Shown: positions 44,511 through 56,551 of the stretch, one piece after another | Layout of the letters: each line of letters starts with the position of its first letter | Numbering within the stretch: the stretch's first letter is position 1 | Assembly (NCBI GenBank): GCA_025716855.1 | Contig: JAIXMQ010000011.1 | Location: 1 to 64,000, forward strand | Length of the DNA stretch: 64,000 nt | Direction of reading: 5' to 3' | From: Pilaira anomala | Lineage: Eukaryota; Mucoromycota; Mucoromycetes; Mucorales; Mucoraceae | Translations under genes and position numbers: made by a program | The notes under the pieces: generated by a model | Databases searched by the model: none | What the model saw: the letters and a program-made list of their open reading frames with translations, nothing else | What the model was told of the DNA's origin: nothing

Positions 44511-46260
44511 ACACAATCATCTCTTGTTTGATAATATCCGTTATTTAGACAAGCGATTAAAAGATGGTAGTGATATAAGAGGGCTATATATTTTATTTTG
44601 AATTGAAAGGAAAAAAAAAAAAGAAAAAAAGTGATTAAAAATAAAACCTGTCTGTGTCGCATGTAAAGAAATCAACAAAAAACAAATAAGTAATTAAAAC
44701 CCTCAAATCAGTCTCATTACTGGATTTTTTTTTAAAAAAAAAAGAGTAGGATGAAGATATAACAAGTTTACTTTTGTCCGGAACACCGTTAACACTCCCA
44801 AGATAAAGAGAAAAAGAAAACCCGGATATACTATCGTCACTTTACTATATTGACAGGTTAAACAAAATATTGGAAGCTATATATTTCAAACTTCGAAATG
44901 AAGGACATACTTGCAGATAATTACAAATAATGACATGTTTTTTTTATATCGCAGCCCACTTTGATATTTTTACAATATCATCTTCAATATCTATTCACTT
45001 CAATATAAGTTCTTTGTATAGATATACATTGAATACATTCTAATAAAAAGAACTCGGTATATAGACACATGTATACCTATCGGATATACTACGGAAATCT
45101 TTCTCTCTCTCTCTCGTTCTCAACTCAATTAGTTAAATATGTAATGACAGGTAGCCAGTTCCGGGCATTCCGAATATTAAATTGTTTATTATACAGAGAG
45201 AAATGGAACGGGACCGATAAATGATGCCATTCAAATATCAAATATTTTCAAGCGGAAACAAAAAAAAAAGTAAACATGATACATACCTTGTGCGTCATGG
45301 GCTCTTCTTAGCCTGCCAAAATACAAGATGTATAAAAATTTCAAAAATATCTACGTTTTTGCCAACAACATCTTGAGCTTTGCTGGCGTTAGTGATCTAT
45401 TACACTCAGGGATTGTTACTTTCGGTACTTTTTGTGTGACTTGGTGCCTTAGCGAGTTCCAAAAGGTCAATGTATTTTAGCAAGAAAGTACTGGTGAACA
45501 TGATCGGATTAATATTTTACTCAAAAAAAAAAAAAACTGCCTGCTGTCAATTAGATAATAATGACGCTCATTGAGTGATCTGGACAAAAAGCCAAGTAAA
45601 ACGATGCGTTTTGTTGTTGACTATTTTGACAAATTAGGCAACTTAAAGAAGATATGATAGAATCTCAGCCACACACACATACACACACATATACTTGTTT
45701 CTCTCTCTATTCATCGATAATGGATATCCATTTAACCGCGATATCGTTTTGATTTCATTGTTTTGAACCTGTAATTATTTTAGTAGTCAAGTTTTTAAAT
45801 AAATAAAAAAGAACAAAGAAAATGGTTAATACTTATTAAGGTGGTACAGACTTAAAGTGAAAACTGATTTCAAAAAAAAAAAAAAAAAAAAAAAAAAGTC
45901 GTAACACTTCAAGATTTAGAAAACAGCGGTCAGCACGGGTTCAATATCATGGTACACTATATTACTTGTGAAAAAATGTGAGATATTTATATATAAAAAA
46001 AAAAAACCGTGTGGGATCATGAACTCATTAAAAGTGCTTCATAAAATTTAGATCTATTTTTTTTATATGTAATTGATATAAGAAATAAAAGTGATACACA
46101 AATGTAACCCATGCTGGTATTTAACGCGGCATTGATCTTGTTGCTAAATCCCGCGTGTAGAGCTCATGAAATGTTGTACTACATTGAAAGTTCGTATAAA
46201 AAGACGTTTATAAAAGGAGATTTCAGCGTTTTATATTTTATTATAAAAAAAAAAAAAAAA
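44511..46260. other. Gene-poor spacer
   Basis: Apart from the relic near 45300-45390 only AT-rich sequence is seen, with a T9A10 tract (44725-44743) and a 25-nt A run (45873-45897). The open frame entering the next gene from 46111 is judged leader because of its long Lys run just before the chosen ATG. Confidence 0.45.
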
Positions 46261-46893
46261 ATGTCTGACGACTCAATCATTCATTTTCCATCTGCTTCAA
46301 GCCAATCTAAATTATCGGCTCCTTTATCAACAAAAGTACCTCAATCAACAAATTGGATTTATCAAGATGTTTATCACAGTCTGCATCATGATCCTGATTA
46401 CTTGATACCAACAACTGACTTATGTCAATCCACATCCACTTTCCAAATGACATCAAGTCTTTTTGAAGCCTGCAAGATTGTGACCCATGATTCCCGTTAT
46501 TCAGGTTGGGATACTCAATTGGATTACACATGTCCTACTTCGGAGACCATTAGTAATAAATCCTCTTCTGTACATAACAGAACCTCATTCCTACCCGATT
46601 TATTAGCACACACTAATTTAGAAGATTCTTCTTCTGCTCCTGTCTTGATCGAATCCACCTTTTCTTCTTCTTCTTCTTCTTCGTCTACAACAACTTCTTC
46701 ATCTCAAAGTGTTCAATCTTTCCGATGTAGTCATACAACTGAAATGATGTCCGTGGGTAATAGTACTTTGAAAAAAAGAAAATCTACTTCTTCATTTCGT
46801 TCTTTAAAGTATTTTATCCATGCTATCAGTCCTAGCAAGAAACCAAAATTAAATCCTACTGCAAAAAAGTTTTTTCAATTTTTTAAACGTTAA
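46261..46893 (+). CDS. Unknown Ser/Thr-rich protein with basic C-terminus
   Basis: Start taken at the ATG at 46261 (MSDDSIIHFPSASSQSKLSA), directly after a 17-nt A run; an upstream ATG at 46111 stays in frame but would add a Lys-run leader. 210 residues, single exon. Notable parts: WIYQDVYHSLHHDPDYL, a Ser run (about 140-160), CSHTTEMMSVGNST, and a basic tail KKRKSTSSFRSLKYFIHAIS, PSKKPKLNPTAKKFFQFFKR that may be a nuclear signal. No known domain. Codon use resembles neighbours, so it is taken as real. Confidence 0.55.
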   Translation: MSDDSIIHFPSASSQSKLSAPLSTKVPQSTNWIYQDVYHSLHHDPDYLIPTTDLCQSTSTFQMTSSLFEACKIVTHDSRYSGWDTQLDYTCPTSETISNKSSSVHNRTSFLPDLLAHTNLEDSSSAPVLIESTFSSSSSSSSTTTSSSQSVQSFRCSHTTEMMSVGNSTLKKRKSTSSFRSLKYFIHAISPSKKPKLNPTAKKFFQFFKR

Positions 46894-47698
46894 AAAGTTA
46901 TACATTTGTAAATATACAAGAGCTTTCTGGTAAAGTCCATCCCCTCTCTCTATTTTATCCGTTACATATAATATAAATAATAAAGTTAACATAATTATAT
47001 ATTTAAAAAAAAAAAAAAAAAAACTTTCTCTCCTATAATTCTTTTTTCTTTGTTGCTTAAAAAACGGCTCACCTTTTCAGGATGAAACATATTTTATTAT
47101 TATTACCAACTTCAGTACTTCCGGAAACCCCACGTTCTCGCGTGTGCATTGTGTAAACATTAAAGTTTATTTCTCTAATTATCCGTTATATTTCGTTTCC
47201 GGTGATTTATAATAATAAAATAGAATACGATCGAACTTTTTGAGTAATGACAAATGTTATTTAAACTTGATTTTTAATTTACAGAAAATTAATATTAGAG
47301 AGTCGTGGGGACTTTTTTTTTTTATTCACGAAATAGCAGTGGTAAAAACTGACGTTACATTTTGAAAACTCTCAAAATTACCAAAATGGAAATGGTCAAA
47401 AAGTTGCCTTACGATACTCACACGTAATATCTCTTTTTTCTCTTTTTCATACCATCAAATACTACTTACTCTTAATAAAAATGTCTACCCTTTTAACTAT
47501 TGCCGAGATCTTGACGGAGAGATTAACTAACCTCAATGAACAAGAATCAGAAAATAAAGACTCGATTAGGTCGCAATCACAGAGCTTACAACATTTACAA
47601 CATTCAAGCTAGTATTTACAAATAGAATACCATTAGTTTGTCTTGTTTTTTTTTAGGGGAGGGAGGGAGGGAGGGGGGTAGGAGGAGAAAAAGGTGCC
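46894..47698. other. Spacer with a short relic
   Basis: Near 47481-47611 an ATG opens STLLTIAEILTERLTNLNEQ, ESENKDSIRSQSQSLQHLQH and then a stop. It is protein-like, lacks a family, and sits in a pseudogene-rich stretch. A G-rich tract (GGGAGGGAGGGAGGG-type) lies at 47657-47682. Confidence 0.4.
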
Positions 47699-47948
47699 CT
47701 ATTTTTCTGATGCAACATATACTGGTTGAACGTATTGATTACTTGGCTGATATGATTGTAGCTGTTGCTGTTGCTGATGCTTTTGTTGCATTTGTTCTTA
47801 CATTTGTTTGATTATGACTTGTTGATGAGCAACAAGTCGTTCAATGGTACTAATAGACTTTTCAACAATCACAGCCCGGTTGGTGTGTGCTCTGCTGTCA
47901 TTGTTAACAGCATCAATGACAAGACGCAGCTCTCTTCTTGGCGGCATA
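47699..47948 (-). pseudogene. Small Gln-rich reading frame with one premature stop
   Basis: From ATG at 47948 the minus strand reads MPPRRELRLVIDAVNNDSRA, HTNRAVIVEKSISTIERLVA, HQQVIIKQM, then TAA at 47798-47800, and continues in the same frame EQMQQKHQQQQQLQSYQPSN and ends VYVASEK. A single stop in a consistent frame marks a recent pseudogene or an error. Family unknown. Confidence 0.5.
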
Positions 47949-48109
47949 ATCTATCGCTGTCTCTTCATCTAGGTGATAAAGACATATTTTCTTGGGCTGA
48001 TATGCAAGGTTTTCGTCATCGTAGCTGATCATTTGGTAATCAGCCTCGAGGCCTTTTAATTAATTGTTGTTAAAAAAAATTCATGTGTTATTACTATTGC
48101 AGCGATTGT

Positions 48110-48545
48110 GATATCACGTTTGATTCATCGAATCAACTTAAATACCATGGAACAAAGAACATAGCAAGGTCTGCAAAAAGCGATTAATTAAATACAACGT
48201 TGATTCGGATCAAACTGACAGCGAAAGTAACAATTCAAAAAGAATCAGACAAGAAAGTTAAACTTAACTATGATTCAACAGTACTGGCCACATGGGATGC
48301 CTTGGCGGAGACCACTGAGATCAAGGAAGACAAACTTGCGCTCGCAAAGCTAGGTCGTTAGAAGCCAGTAACTTACTCATATGAAAATGACCAGTTTCAT
48401 TTTTTTTTTTTATCTTCTGCCCAAATTGTGGATACTATTATAAATAGATACCCTTTGTCTTGGAGTGCATCTTCTGTTGTCACTCCCGTGCAGATTATTA
48501 ACCCCATTCATACAAGATTGCTAAAAAGTTCTCTGATTTGTGGGG
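48110..48545 (+). pseudogene. Decayed coding region, possible zinc-finger relic
   Basis: Reads CDITFDSSNQLKYHGTKNIA, stop, then KESDKKVKLNYDSTVLATWD, ALAETTEIKEDKLALAKLGR, stop, KPVTYSYENDQFHF, and after a T run AQIVDTIINRYPLSWSASSV and SSLICGGK before TAA. 'CDITFDSSNQLKYH' recalls a C2H2 finger half. Two stops and at least one frame change show it is not functional. Confidence 0.4.
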
Positions 48546-48908
48546 GAAAATAAATAAAAAACATTTTGTTTGTTCTTCTTTTGTCGTTAAAATAGTTATT
48601 TGTCCAGTTACAGACTGGTAAGTTCAATTGATCATAGATATATTTAATAATAAAATGAATGATATATGTTATGTTTATCCTACGATATTGAAATCATTAG
48701 GAACTTGTTCTGCTGTAACAAGCTAAGTCATTTGAGTTTGCAATAACTACTTGGTTATTACTGTTGACTTCTTTATGTTTTTTTCACACGCCCTACAAAC
48801 AGGTTTTTTTTTTTTTTTTTTTTTTTAGTTTCATCATATGTATAAATAAATCTTTTTTTTTTTATCTTTCGATTTCTCTTCCTTTTTTTTCCAATTCAAC
48901 TATAAAAC

Positions 48909-50153
48909 ATGAACCTTTCCTACCAATACTATCTTTTTCTTTTCTTTAATCACATATGTTTTCCAGACAAGAGATCTTATCAAGATATGGGCAACTTTGA
49001 AACATGTATAATACATGTTGTCTCAATAACAAAAAGTTTTTTCTGTGCATGGAAAAATTTTTGTCCAAAATCCTTAAGGCAAGGTGTCCGTCCGCGAGCG
49101 AAACACGAAGAAAGAAGAATCGTCATGTCGGCAAAGCATCATTTGTGCAAGTTGACTGTCCTCTCTTATCAAGATATGGACAAATTTGAAACGTGTATAA
49201 TACATGTTGTCTCAATAACAAAAAGTTTTTTCTGTGCATGGAAAAAATTTTGTCCAAAATCCTTAAGGCAAGATGTCCGTCCGCAAGCGAAGCACGAAGA
49301 AAGAAGAATCTTCATGTCGGCAAAGCATCATTTGAGCAAGTTGACTGTCCTCTCTTATTGAAGTCACTTTGTCGACAATCGTAAGTCTTTTTTTTTTTTT
49401 TATTCGAGTACTGTTGTGCTTGTGACGTTGACTGATTTTTTTTTTTTTTTTTTTTTTTGGTTTTTAGAAAAGCTGCCAAACAAATCAATGCTGAGAATTA
49501 TACAGAGTTCAATCTGGAACATGGGAAGCTTCTTAACAAAGATTGGTTGATTTATCCCCAAATGCGTTTTGTGTCATCACAATTGTTGGCGGGTGCCATT
49601 GTTGCAGACGGCTCGGAATTTATCAGTATTAATATGGTTGAACCATACGGACGTTACACAGTAGATGATGCACACCATGAACGAAGATTCTCACCTGAAA
49701 CGTCAACTTTTCCCAAAGATGAATCTTCCTACGATTATATACAAGTAATTGATCGTTTATCAATTGGAAGATTCATTGCCTAAACTGCATATTAGCAGCA
49801 GAACTTGTGACTTGTTGATTGTATCAAGTCATCGTCTTGACCGTGAGTCAATAAACTTGGGAGCCTACACCACCTATTTCAAGCCTTCTTCGAATAGTTG
49901 TGGCTTCCTAAATAAAGGGTCAATTCAAAAGGCAAATGCTCTTTTCAAGGATGGTGATGCTGAGGAAGCAAGTGTGATGCCTGCCCTTTACCAATTGAAA
50001 CAAGTCCGTTCAAAATTTAATCAAGTTTCAACCTACACCCGTTGTCGTGTATCGTCTGATTTAACTTCGCCTATGGAGCTACAGCCTTGTTCTAGAGTAC
50101 TCGCCAGGCCATTCTATTCAAGGCTGTTCTATTTAAGGTCGTTTCCGATTTAA
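48909..50153 (+). pseudogene. Repeat-family gene relic with frameshift and internal duplication
   Basis: The upstream part 48909-49361 is open in one frame for 150 codons, but the reading that splices onward is another frame: KILKARCPSASEARRKKNLH, ASFEQVDCPLLLKSLCRQS, joined by a GT-AG intron (49381-49467) to KAAKQINAENYTEFNLEHGK, LLNKDWLIYPQMRFVSSQLL and GRYTVDDAHHERRF. That frame stops at 49783; the next frame carries on LEDSLPKLHISSRTCDLLIV, SSHRLDRESINLGAYTTYF, so a frameshift has occurred near 49750. I take it as a decayed member of a dispersed family, with a shorter relative at 39930-40290. Confidence 0.55.
48978..49355. repeat. 189-bp tandem duplication, two copies
   Basis: Copies 48978-49166 and 49167-49355, period 189 bp, about 95% identical. 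The period is a multiple of three, so the duplication keeps both reading frames that cross it. Each copy starts TATCAAGATATGG and ends CTGTCCTCTCT. Confidence 0.9.
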
Positions 50154-50179
50154 GGCCGCCCTAATTTTCTGAAAAATTT

Positions 50180-51029
50180 GGCCTCTCAAGTCAGACATAA
50201 GGCTATGGCACGATTTAAGGCCACAGTACTCTGAAATTTTTTTGCAGCCTTAAATAGATCAGGTACAATTTGGACATTAGCAGATCAAGACTGGACCATA
50301 TCACAAGAAAAACTGGCATCCAGTATTTTTCAAAAAATTGCCATCAAAGTAATTCGACATGGCCAAAATTGCTGAAAATTCGCTTCGAAAAGATACTGCC
50401 GTCTCAAATACCATCAATAGAATTAAAATTCTTGGTGAGACGGTTGTTATCTTAGAAGATAACATGAAGTTGAATGGTCTTTTGATGGACTTAGCGGCTT
50501 GTACCATGAATGGTATAAAAAAAGTAAACGATAAAAAGGCCAAACAATTATTAAAAATTTTATATCAATAAACCATATGTTCATAAAACAAACAATTCTT
50601 CTAATTGTAATAATATATAATAATAAAACTTTTTTTCATTCATCATGATATTTAAACATGACATATAAAACTTGTGCTTTTCTTCATCTGAGAGTAGCTG
50701 TTATTAAAAAAAAAAGAGAGAATGCAAAAATAAACGCTTTGTGAAAAAAAAAAAAAAAAAAATGTATTTATCCTTTTGCTGGACCCCATCTAACTCGAGC
50801 TTCAAAAAGGGGGGACTATTACTGAAAAGAACGTTGAATGGTGTGCTTCGATGAAGTATCGGCCCTTGCTTTGAAACTTTTACCAACCTCTTTGATAGAA
50901 TTGAGTAATTATATTGCAGCGCAGTGGGCGCTTCACCAAGAAGGATTTGTCATCAATAAAGTAAAATATACATATAATTTAGTTCCAAAGAAATATAAAG
51001 CATTGAATGTAATGCTGACACAAATATGA
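50180..51029 (+). pseudogene. Further coding-like relics
   Basis: 50359-50571 reads MAKIAENSLRKDTAVSNTIN, RIKILGETVVILEDNMKLNG, LLMDLAACTMNGIKKVNDKK, a plausible small protein or terminal exon. 50838-51029 reads MVCFDEVSALALKLLPTSLI, ELSNYIAAQWALHQEGFVIN. Between them only AT-rich DNA is seen, and 50110-50240 carries several TTAAGGC words. Neither piece is recognised; they may be remnants of the gene family just upstream. Confidence 0.3.
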
Positions 51030-51513
51030 TCAAACCATGAGTCTGAAGATGTTGTTTTATTATAACAAGAATTCTTCTGCTGATATTTCTGAATTCGCTT
51101 ATAGGCTTGCGAATATTCCCAAGAACTTTAATTCATCCGATAAAACGTAAATGACGTGAAAGTGACATATATGACGCCAGTTCTTATACACCTGCAACGA
51201 AATACAATTCATTTGAAGAGAAGTAAATAAGTAGTACAGAATAATTTTTATTTTTTTACACAAATGGAATAAATTTGTTCTCAAGCTATAAAATAGTAGG
51301 TAAGGAGTTTTTTTCTTTTTTGACCTTGGGATTATCATAAAAAAGCCCCCTATATTTATCATGTGTTTTATAGTATATTACCTTCATCGATCATAATGTA
51401 ATGTCCCTCCCTTGTATATACAAATGATTTTTTCTTTTTTTTTTAAAAAAAAAAAGAAAGTTTATTTTATATATATATATATATATAGCTGATACAAGAA
51501 GAGACAAAGAAAA

Positions 51514-51553
<40 letters not shown>

Positions 51554-51623
51554 TGGATATATATTGAATGTGTGTGTGTTTGTGTGTGTATGTTATGAAA
51601 ATAGTAATAATTTTATAATTTGT
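51030..51623. other. Spacer with T10A11 and GA/TA microsatellites
   Basis: 3' side of the PKA gene. Contains T10A11 (51435-51455), a TA tract (about 51468-51487) and a GA tract (about 51523-51550), and a GT-rich stretch. No coding signal. Confidence 0.6.
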
Positions 51624-52765
51624 TCAAGAAAAGCCTACAAACAAGTCTTTGAATGGATCATCACCAAGCATATTATTGTCTGTATCAAAAGCTTCAGGGT
51701 ATTTTTCAAAGTTACTGGTATCTCCTGGATGTGGATAATGAGGAACAATCGGTGCCCGCACATTTTTGTCCAATAGTCCAACCCAATCCACACCTCTAAA
51801 CCATTTGTGTCTTTTTACATCTTCTGAACCACCCTATACAAAAAATTCTTATTAACACATGTATAAAAAAAGAATATATATATATATATATATATGTACC
51901 TTCAAATTGCCTAATCTCTTTGTTCGATCACTTACTAATAATCTCTTTAATAAATCCTTTGCGAGTGGATCAAAATGAGTAGAGAATTGTACTTTTCCCA
52001 TTAAAATCTTTTCGTATATACCAAATGAATTATCATCAAAGAAAGGAGGATATCCTGCCAACATTTCAAAGATGAGAATACCAAGAGCCCACCAATCAAC
52101 TGCCTTACCATGTCCTTTACTTTGAATGATTTCAGGAGCTAAATACTCTGGAGTACCACATAATGTCCAAGTCCTGATATATATATATGTGTGTGAGTTA
52201 AATGAAAATAAATAATTAAGCTTTTTTTTTTTTTTTTTTACCTGTCAACTACTTTTTTTGCAAAACCAAAATCAGTAATTTTGATATGTCCTTGGTGATC
52301 AATTAATAAATTTTCAGGTTTTAAATCACGGTAAATAATATCTTTTGAATGAAGGTATTCAATGGCTAATACGATTTCTGAAGCATAAAATCTCGTCATA
52401 TCATTTGTAAATCTACCAGCTCTACGTAAATGTGTAAATAATTCTCCTCCAACTACATATTCAAGTAACATGTATAAATTTGAATCATCTTGAAAAGTAC
52501 AAAATCTATAATTATATTAATTACTTTAATAATTTAATATATATTTATATATACATATATACTTACAGATCAACTATAAATGGAAATCGAACAGAAGATA
52601 ATATTTGCTTTTCAGATAAAAGATGTTCTACTTGTTTTAATCTAACAACTTCGGATTTCTTTAATACTTTCATTGCATAATATTTACTAGATGGTACAAA
52701 TTTGGATAAATACACTCTACCAAATGTACCAGTACCTATTATAAAATTTATTTATTTTTTAAGCA

Positions 52766-52802
<37 letters not shown>

Positions 52803-53065
52803 GTACCTAGTGTATCTTGTAACTCAAAATCATTCAGGCCAAAACTAGGGTGTTCTACATAGGCAGGTGGACGAGTATGATAGTATTGTAAACGAGCAGC
52901 TTGTTGTTGTTGATAAGGTGTAGGTGAAGGTAAAGGTAAACCGGCTAAAGGGTGATTGGGTGGAAAAGGTGTTTGTTCTAAACTTCTTTTAAGATGAGGT
53001 CTAGGATTACTTAGATAAACAGGTGGTTTATTCACTAATCTTGCGTCTTCTTTATTGTTGGTCAT
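51624..53065 (-). CDS. cAMP-dependent protein kinase catalytic subunit (PKA)
   Basis: AGC-family kinase, the PKA catalytic subunit. Starts [20 protein letters not shown] at 53065 and ends VGFS at 51624. The N-terminal extension (about 85 residues) is Pro/Gln-rich. Kinase motifs follow across five exons: glycine loop [11 protein letters not shown] (split by intron 1), [20 protein letters not shown], catalytic loop [18 protein letters not shown], activation segment [40 protein letters not shown] and the PKA tail [37 protein letters not shown], ending with a hydrophobic motif [10 protein letters not shown]. It is inhibited by the regulatory subunit until cAMP binds. Intron 1 contains an ATT microsatellite (52769-52802). 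The first ATG in frame is the start. Confidence 0.94.
52769..52802. repeat. (ATT)n microsatellite in PKA intron 1
   Basis: About eleven ATT units within the intron that splits the glycine loop of PKA. Confidence 0.9.
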
Positions 53066-53769
53066 AACTAATTTTTTTTATTATATAAAAAGAGAAAAAA
53101 GAGAGAAAAAAGAAATAATATAAAAAGCTCCTCCCCCCTCCTTTAACAGTTGAAAAGAAAACAGAAAAGGGGAAAGTAAAAAAAAAAAAAAAAAAAAGTT
53201 GTTTGAAAAAAAAAAAATTAAATGGTAATATGTGTGTGTGTGTGAACACGCGCAGTGCTTACAATTGAGGGAATACTATCGTTGTACAAAAGCATCATCA
53301 TACCATATTATTATTTCATCCTCCTTAACTCTATATTCTCGATACATTTCTCTACTTTGTTTATATAATGATTACATTGCTTAAATGTATCATTTTTTTT
53401 TTAACAGTATACAATTAAAGCTTTCCAGTTCTTTTTATAGTTTCAATTCGAATATAATCAATATGGCGTAAAAAAGAAAAAAATTCATTAATTTGGTGTA
53501 AATCTGGGGAGGAACTTGAAAACAAATAGACGATGATGAAAGAAATAGTAGATTAGCGCGTGTGTATGTTTCTAGTAAAAAGTAGTAAGAGTAATTTTTT
53601 ACATCACAGCCACACTTTAAACATTGCACACATAGCGTGTATAATTGTCAAATTAAATAGTTTGATCGGAATCGCAAGGTTAAATTTGGCATAGTGATAT
53701 TTTAATTCCTTTTTAGAGTTCAACGAGAGCAAACAAATAACATCATTTCTTTCTTTTTTTTTTAAGTTG
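53066..53769. other. Spacer upstream of PKA
   Basis: Presumed PKA promoter; A/T homopolymers near 53180-53220 and a GT tract near 53232. No coding signal recognised. Confidence 0.45.
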
Positions 53770-54470
53770 TTCTGTTTAATAAACCGAAACACTCTGAATA
53801 ATGTAGATTTACATGTAAAAGAATATTATTGAGGAGTTTTACAACACTGCTATTGTTAGAAGCTTGTGATCTATCTGTGTCATATTGTTTTGCTTCAAAT
53901 ACACTTCTTACTGTTTCTTCTCCTACCATCATACCTCCAGCGTTCTCCCCTCTTCAAAAGTTGCTGTAAAATAATTTATTATTAGCCATTGTGTCCATAT
54001 ATAAACATCGCCATCATATACATACCTCTAAATCTGCAATCAACTCAAAAGATTTGAATCCAGTTATAGCGTTCCTGATAAGAAATCGGAATCGTAGCGC
54101 TGCGTCTCTCTTTTCGAAAATAAACTTTTTTATCTTTATCCATTGATAAAACCGACAAAGTAATCTTCCACTTAATTACTTGAATGCTGATAGCCATGTA
54201 TTTAACAAATGTTTCGAATCGAGTATTTCTTCAAATCATATGCCTTTAATATAAGGATTGAGGACAAGATTCTAATCAATTTTAATGCGTCATTTTGTGT
54301 ATGGTTTTGATCTTCGTTTGCTTTGCCCGAAGAAGCTTCAAAAACAATACGTTCATCATCCATATAACTGACTAAGGTTGAATAACCAAGACCATCAGAA
54401 AAACTAGAAGTTGCTCGTTGAATATCAGAATAGTCAAGAATGAAACCGTTTGTAAGCTTTTAATTGTCTT
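53770..54470 (-). pseudogene. Decayed relative of the unknown nuclease-fold-like family
   Basis: Minus strand reads NGFILDYSDIQRATSSFSDG, then SYMDDERIVFEASSGKANED, QNHTQNDALKLIRILSSILI up to a stop at about 54214; one frame over, FVKYMAISIQVIKWKITLSV; then ALRFRFLIRNAITGFKSFEL, an intron-like gap, and GGMMVGEETVRSVFEAKQYD, HVNLHYSECFGLLN. At least two frameshifts and several stops. The strand IVFEASSG followed by a polar helix resembles MVLVEMAGG of the intact gene at 22.5-24.1 kb. Relationship is inferred from pattern, not alignment. Confidence 0.5.
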
Positions 54471-55470
54471 CTCGCACCTATAAGATTATGATTAAGCACC
54501 AATGATTGGTGTAGGCAGAGTGGTTTAAATAATATATAGGATAAACTATGATATTTATTAATGAATAAAAAAAAAATAGAGCTTCACTTCACCACTTTAT
54601 CTAATCAACTTCGCCATCCTTCGAGAAAAGAAGACAAAATGATTGAGAAGTTGAGAGGTATGAGCATGCTTTTTTTGTTGTTGCTGTCAGATATAGAGCA
54701 TAAAATACGTAAAGAGAGAATAGGTTCATTGATTAAGGTAAAGAGAAAAGGTTCATTGAACACTGTTCTCACGTCGCAACTTCTTTAAAATGTCTATTTG
54801 GGTATTATATTCATTCTAAACAAAAACAATTAAATAAAAACATCAATGCTGTTATGCTTCAAGCTACTTACCTGCAATATCGCCAACAATTCGAATACTT
54901 CCACTATATTAACTTTAGCATCCTATGTAACCGTAACTGTACCGTTTCTTATTAGCTCCAAGATTTTCCATTCGTTTTTATTACAATAAGTAAACCTTTT
55001 CAACCCTCACAGTAAATAAACAATTGAAATAGTCATACCATTATCAAATGAAAGTAATCCAACATTTTATTTTATTTTTTGAAAAAAAAACAACAGATAA
55101 TAAACCTTCTCACTTACTTTGTTGCCATCGGCATTTACTATGATTTATTAGAAAGTTGATATTAAGAAAAAAGATCAGATACATACACTCAATCCACAAA
55201 AAAGCTATTACAATTGCAATGAACGTTTAAGTAAAAATTGAAATCAATATTGCTACAGATCAATATACTAAAAATTTACTTCAGTATCATTCTATATATG
55301 ATAACACCTTTAAACAACTGTCAAGAAGAAGAGAACTAACTTCTTCAAACCGGTCACAAATGACGTGGTCTAAAAAAAAAACCAAAAAAAAAAAAAATCA
55401 AGCCAAAATATAAAAGAAAAAAATCTTTCTATTTTCTCGACAGATCACTTTATTTGAACGCGATTTCATC
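54471..55470. other. Spacer upstream of SNU114
   Basis: AT-rich; one plus-strand frame (54561-54788) lacks any domain. The last 100 bp is A-rich and ends in a CT-rich patch (TCTTTCTATTTTCTCG) before the SNU114 start, as in a typical leader. Confidence 0.45.
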
Positions 55471-56518
55471 ATGGACGAATCACTATATGACGAATTTGGT
55501 AACTATCTTGGCCCTGATCTTGAAGATGAGGATTTAGATATGGAAGAAGAGGAAGAGGAAGAGACATTGGAGGAACAACACGTTGACGATGACGAAGAAG
55601 ATGCTGAACACGAACAACAACAAGCTTTAATGCAATTAGACGGTGAGTTTTTTATTTCTTGTTTTATTTTCTATCATCCTAATCATTTTACTACTACTCT
55701 AGATATTCCTTCCAACCAAATTGTTCTACACGAAGAAAAAAAATATTATCCTTCTGCTGAAGAAGTATATGGTGAAGAAGTAGAGACCATGGTTCAAGAG
55801 GAAGATACACAACCATTATCTGAACCTATTGTCGCTCCTATTCAAGTTCGAAAATTCAACGTGTTTGAAAAGGATTTACCAGAAACTCATTATAGCAAAG
55901 AGTAAGAACATACACACTCCTGCAAACAAGCAAGCGAGAAAGAAACTTCAAATTTTAACCTAACAACTCCTTGTTTTTAAACAGATATATGGTCGATTTA
56001 TTAAACCACCCAGACCTCGTTAGAAATATTGCAATTGTAGGTCATCTTCATCACGGAAAGACATCTTTTGTAGATATGCTCATGTCAGAAACACACAATA
56101 TTCCTATTAATGTAGATCAACCTGAGCGTTATACAGATACTCATATTTTAGAAAGAGAGCGTGGTGTTTCCATCAAGAGTATGCCTGTCACTCTTGTCAT
56201 GCAAGATTTAAAAGAGAAATCTTATTTACTTAATATTTTGGATACACCTGGTCATACCAACTTTATTGACGAAGTAGTAGCCGCTACTCGTTTAGCTGAT
56301 GGTGTTGTCATTGTGGTAGATGTAATTGAAGGTGTCATGGTCAATACTGAACAAGTCATTAAACATTGTGTACGTGAAGGTCTTAAGATGACTTTGGTTG
56401 TAAATAAAGTAGATCGTTTAATTTTGGAATTGAAGTTACCACCTGCTGATGCTTATTTCAAATTGCGTCATACGATTGAAGAAGTAAATACAGTGATTCG
56501 GTAAGTTTTTAGTAAGAG

Positions 56519-56551
<33 letters not shown>

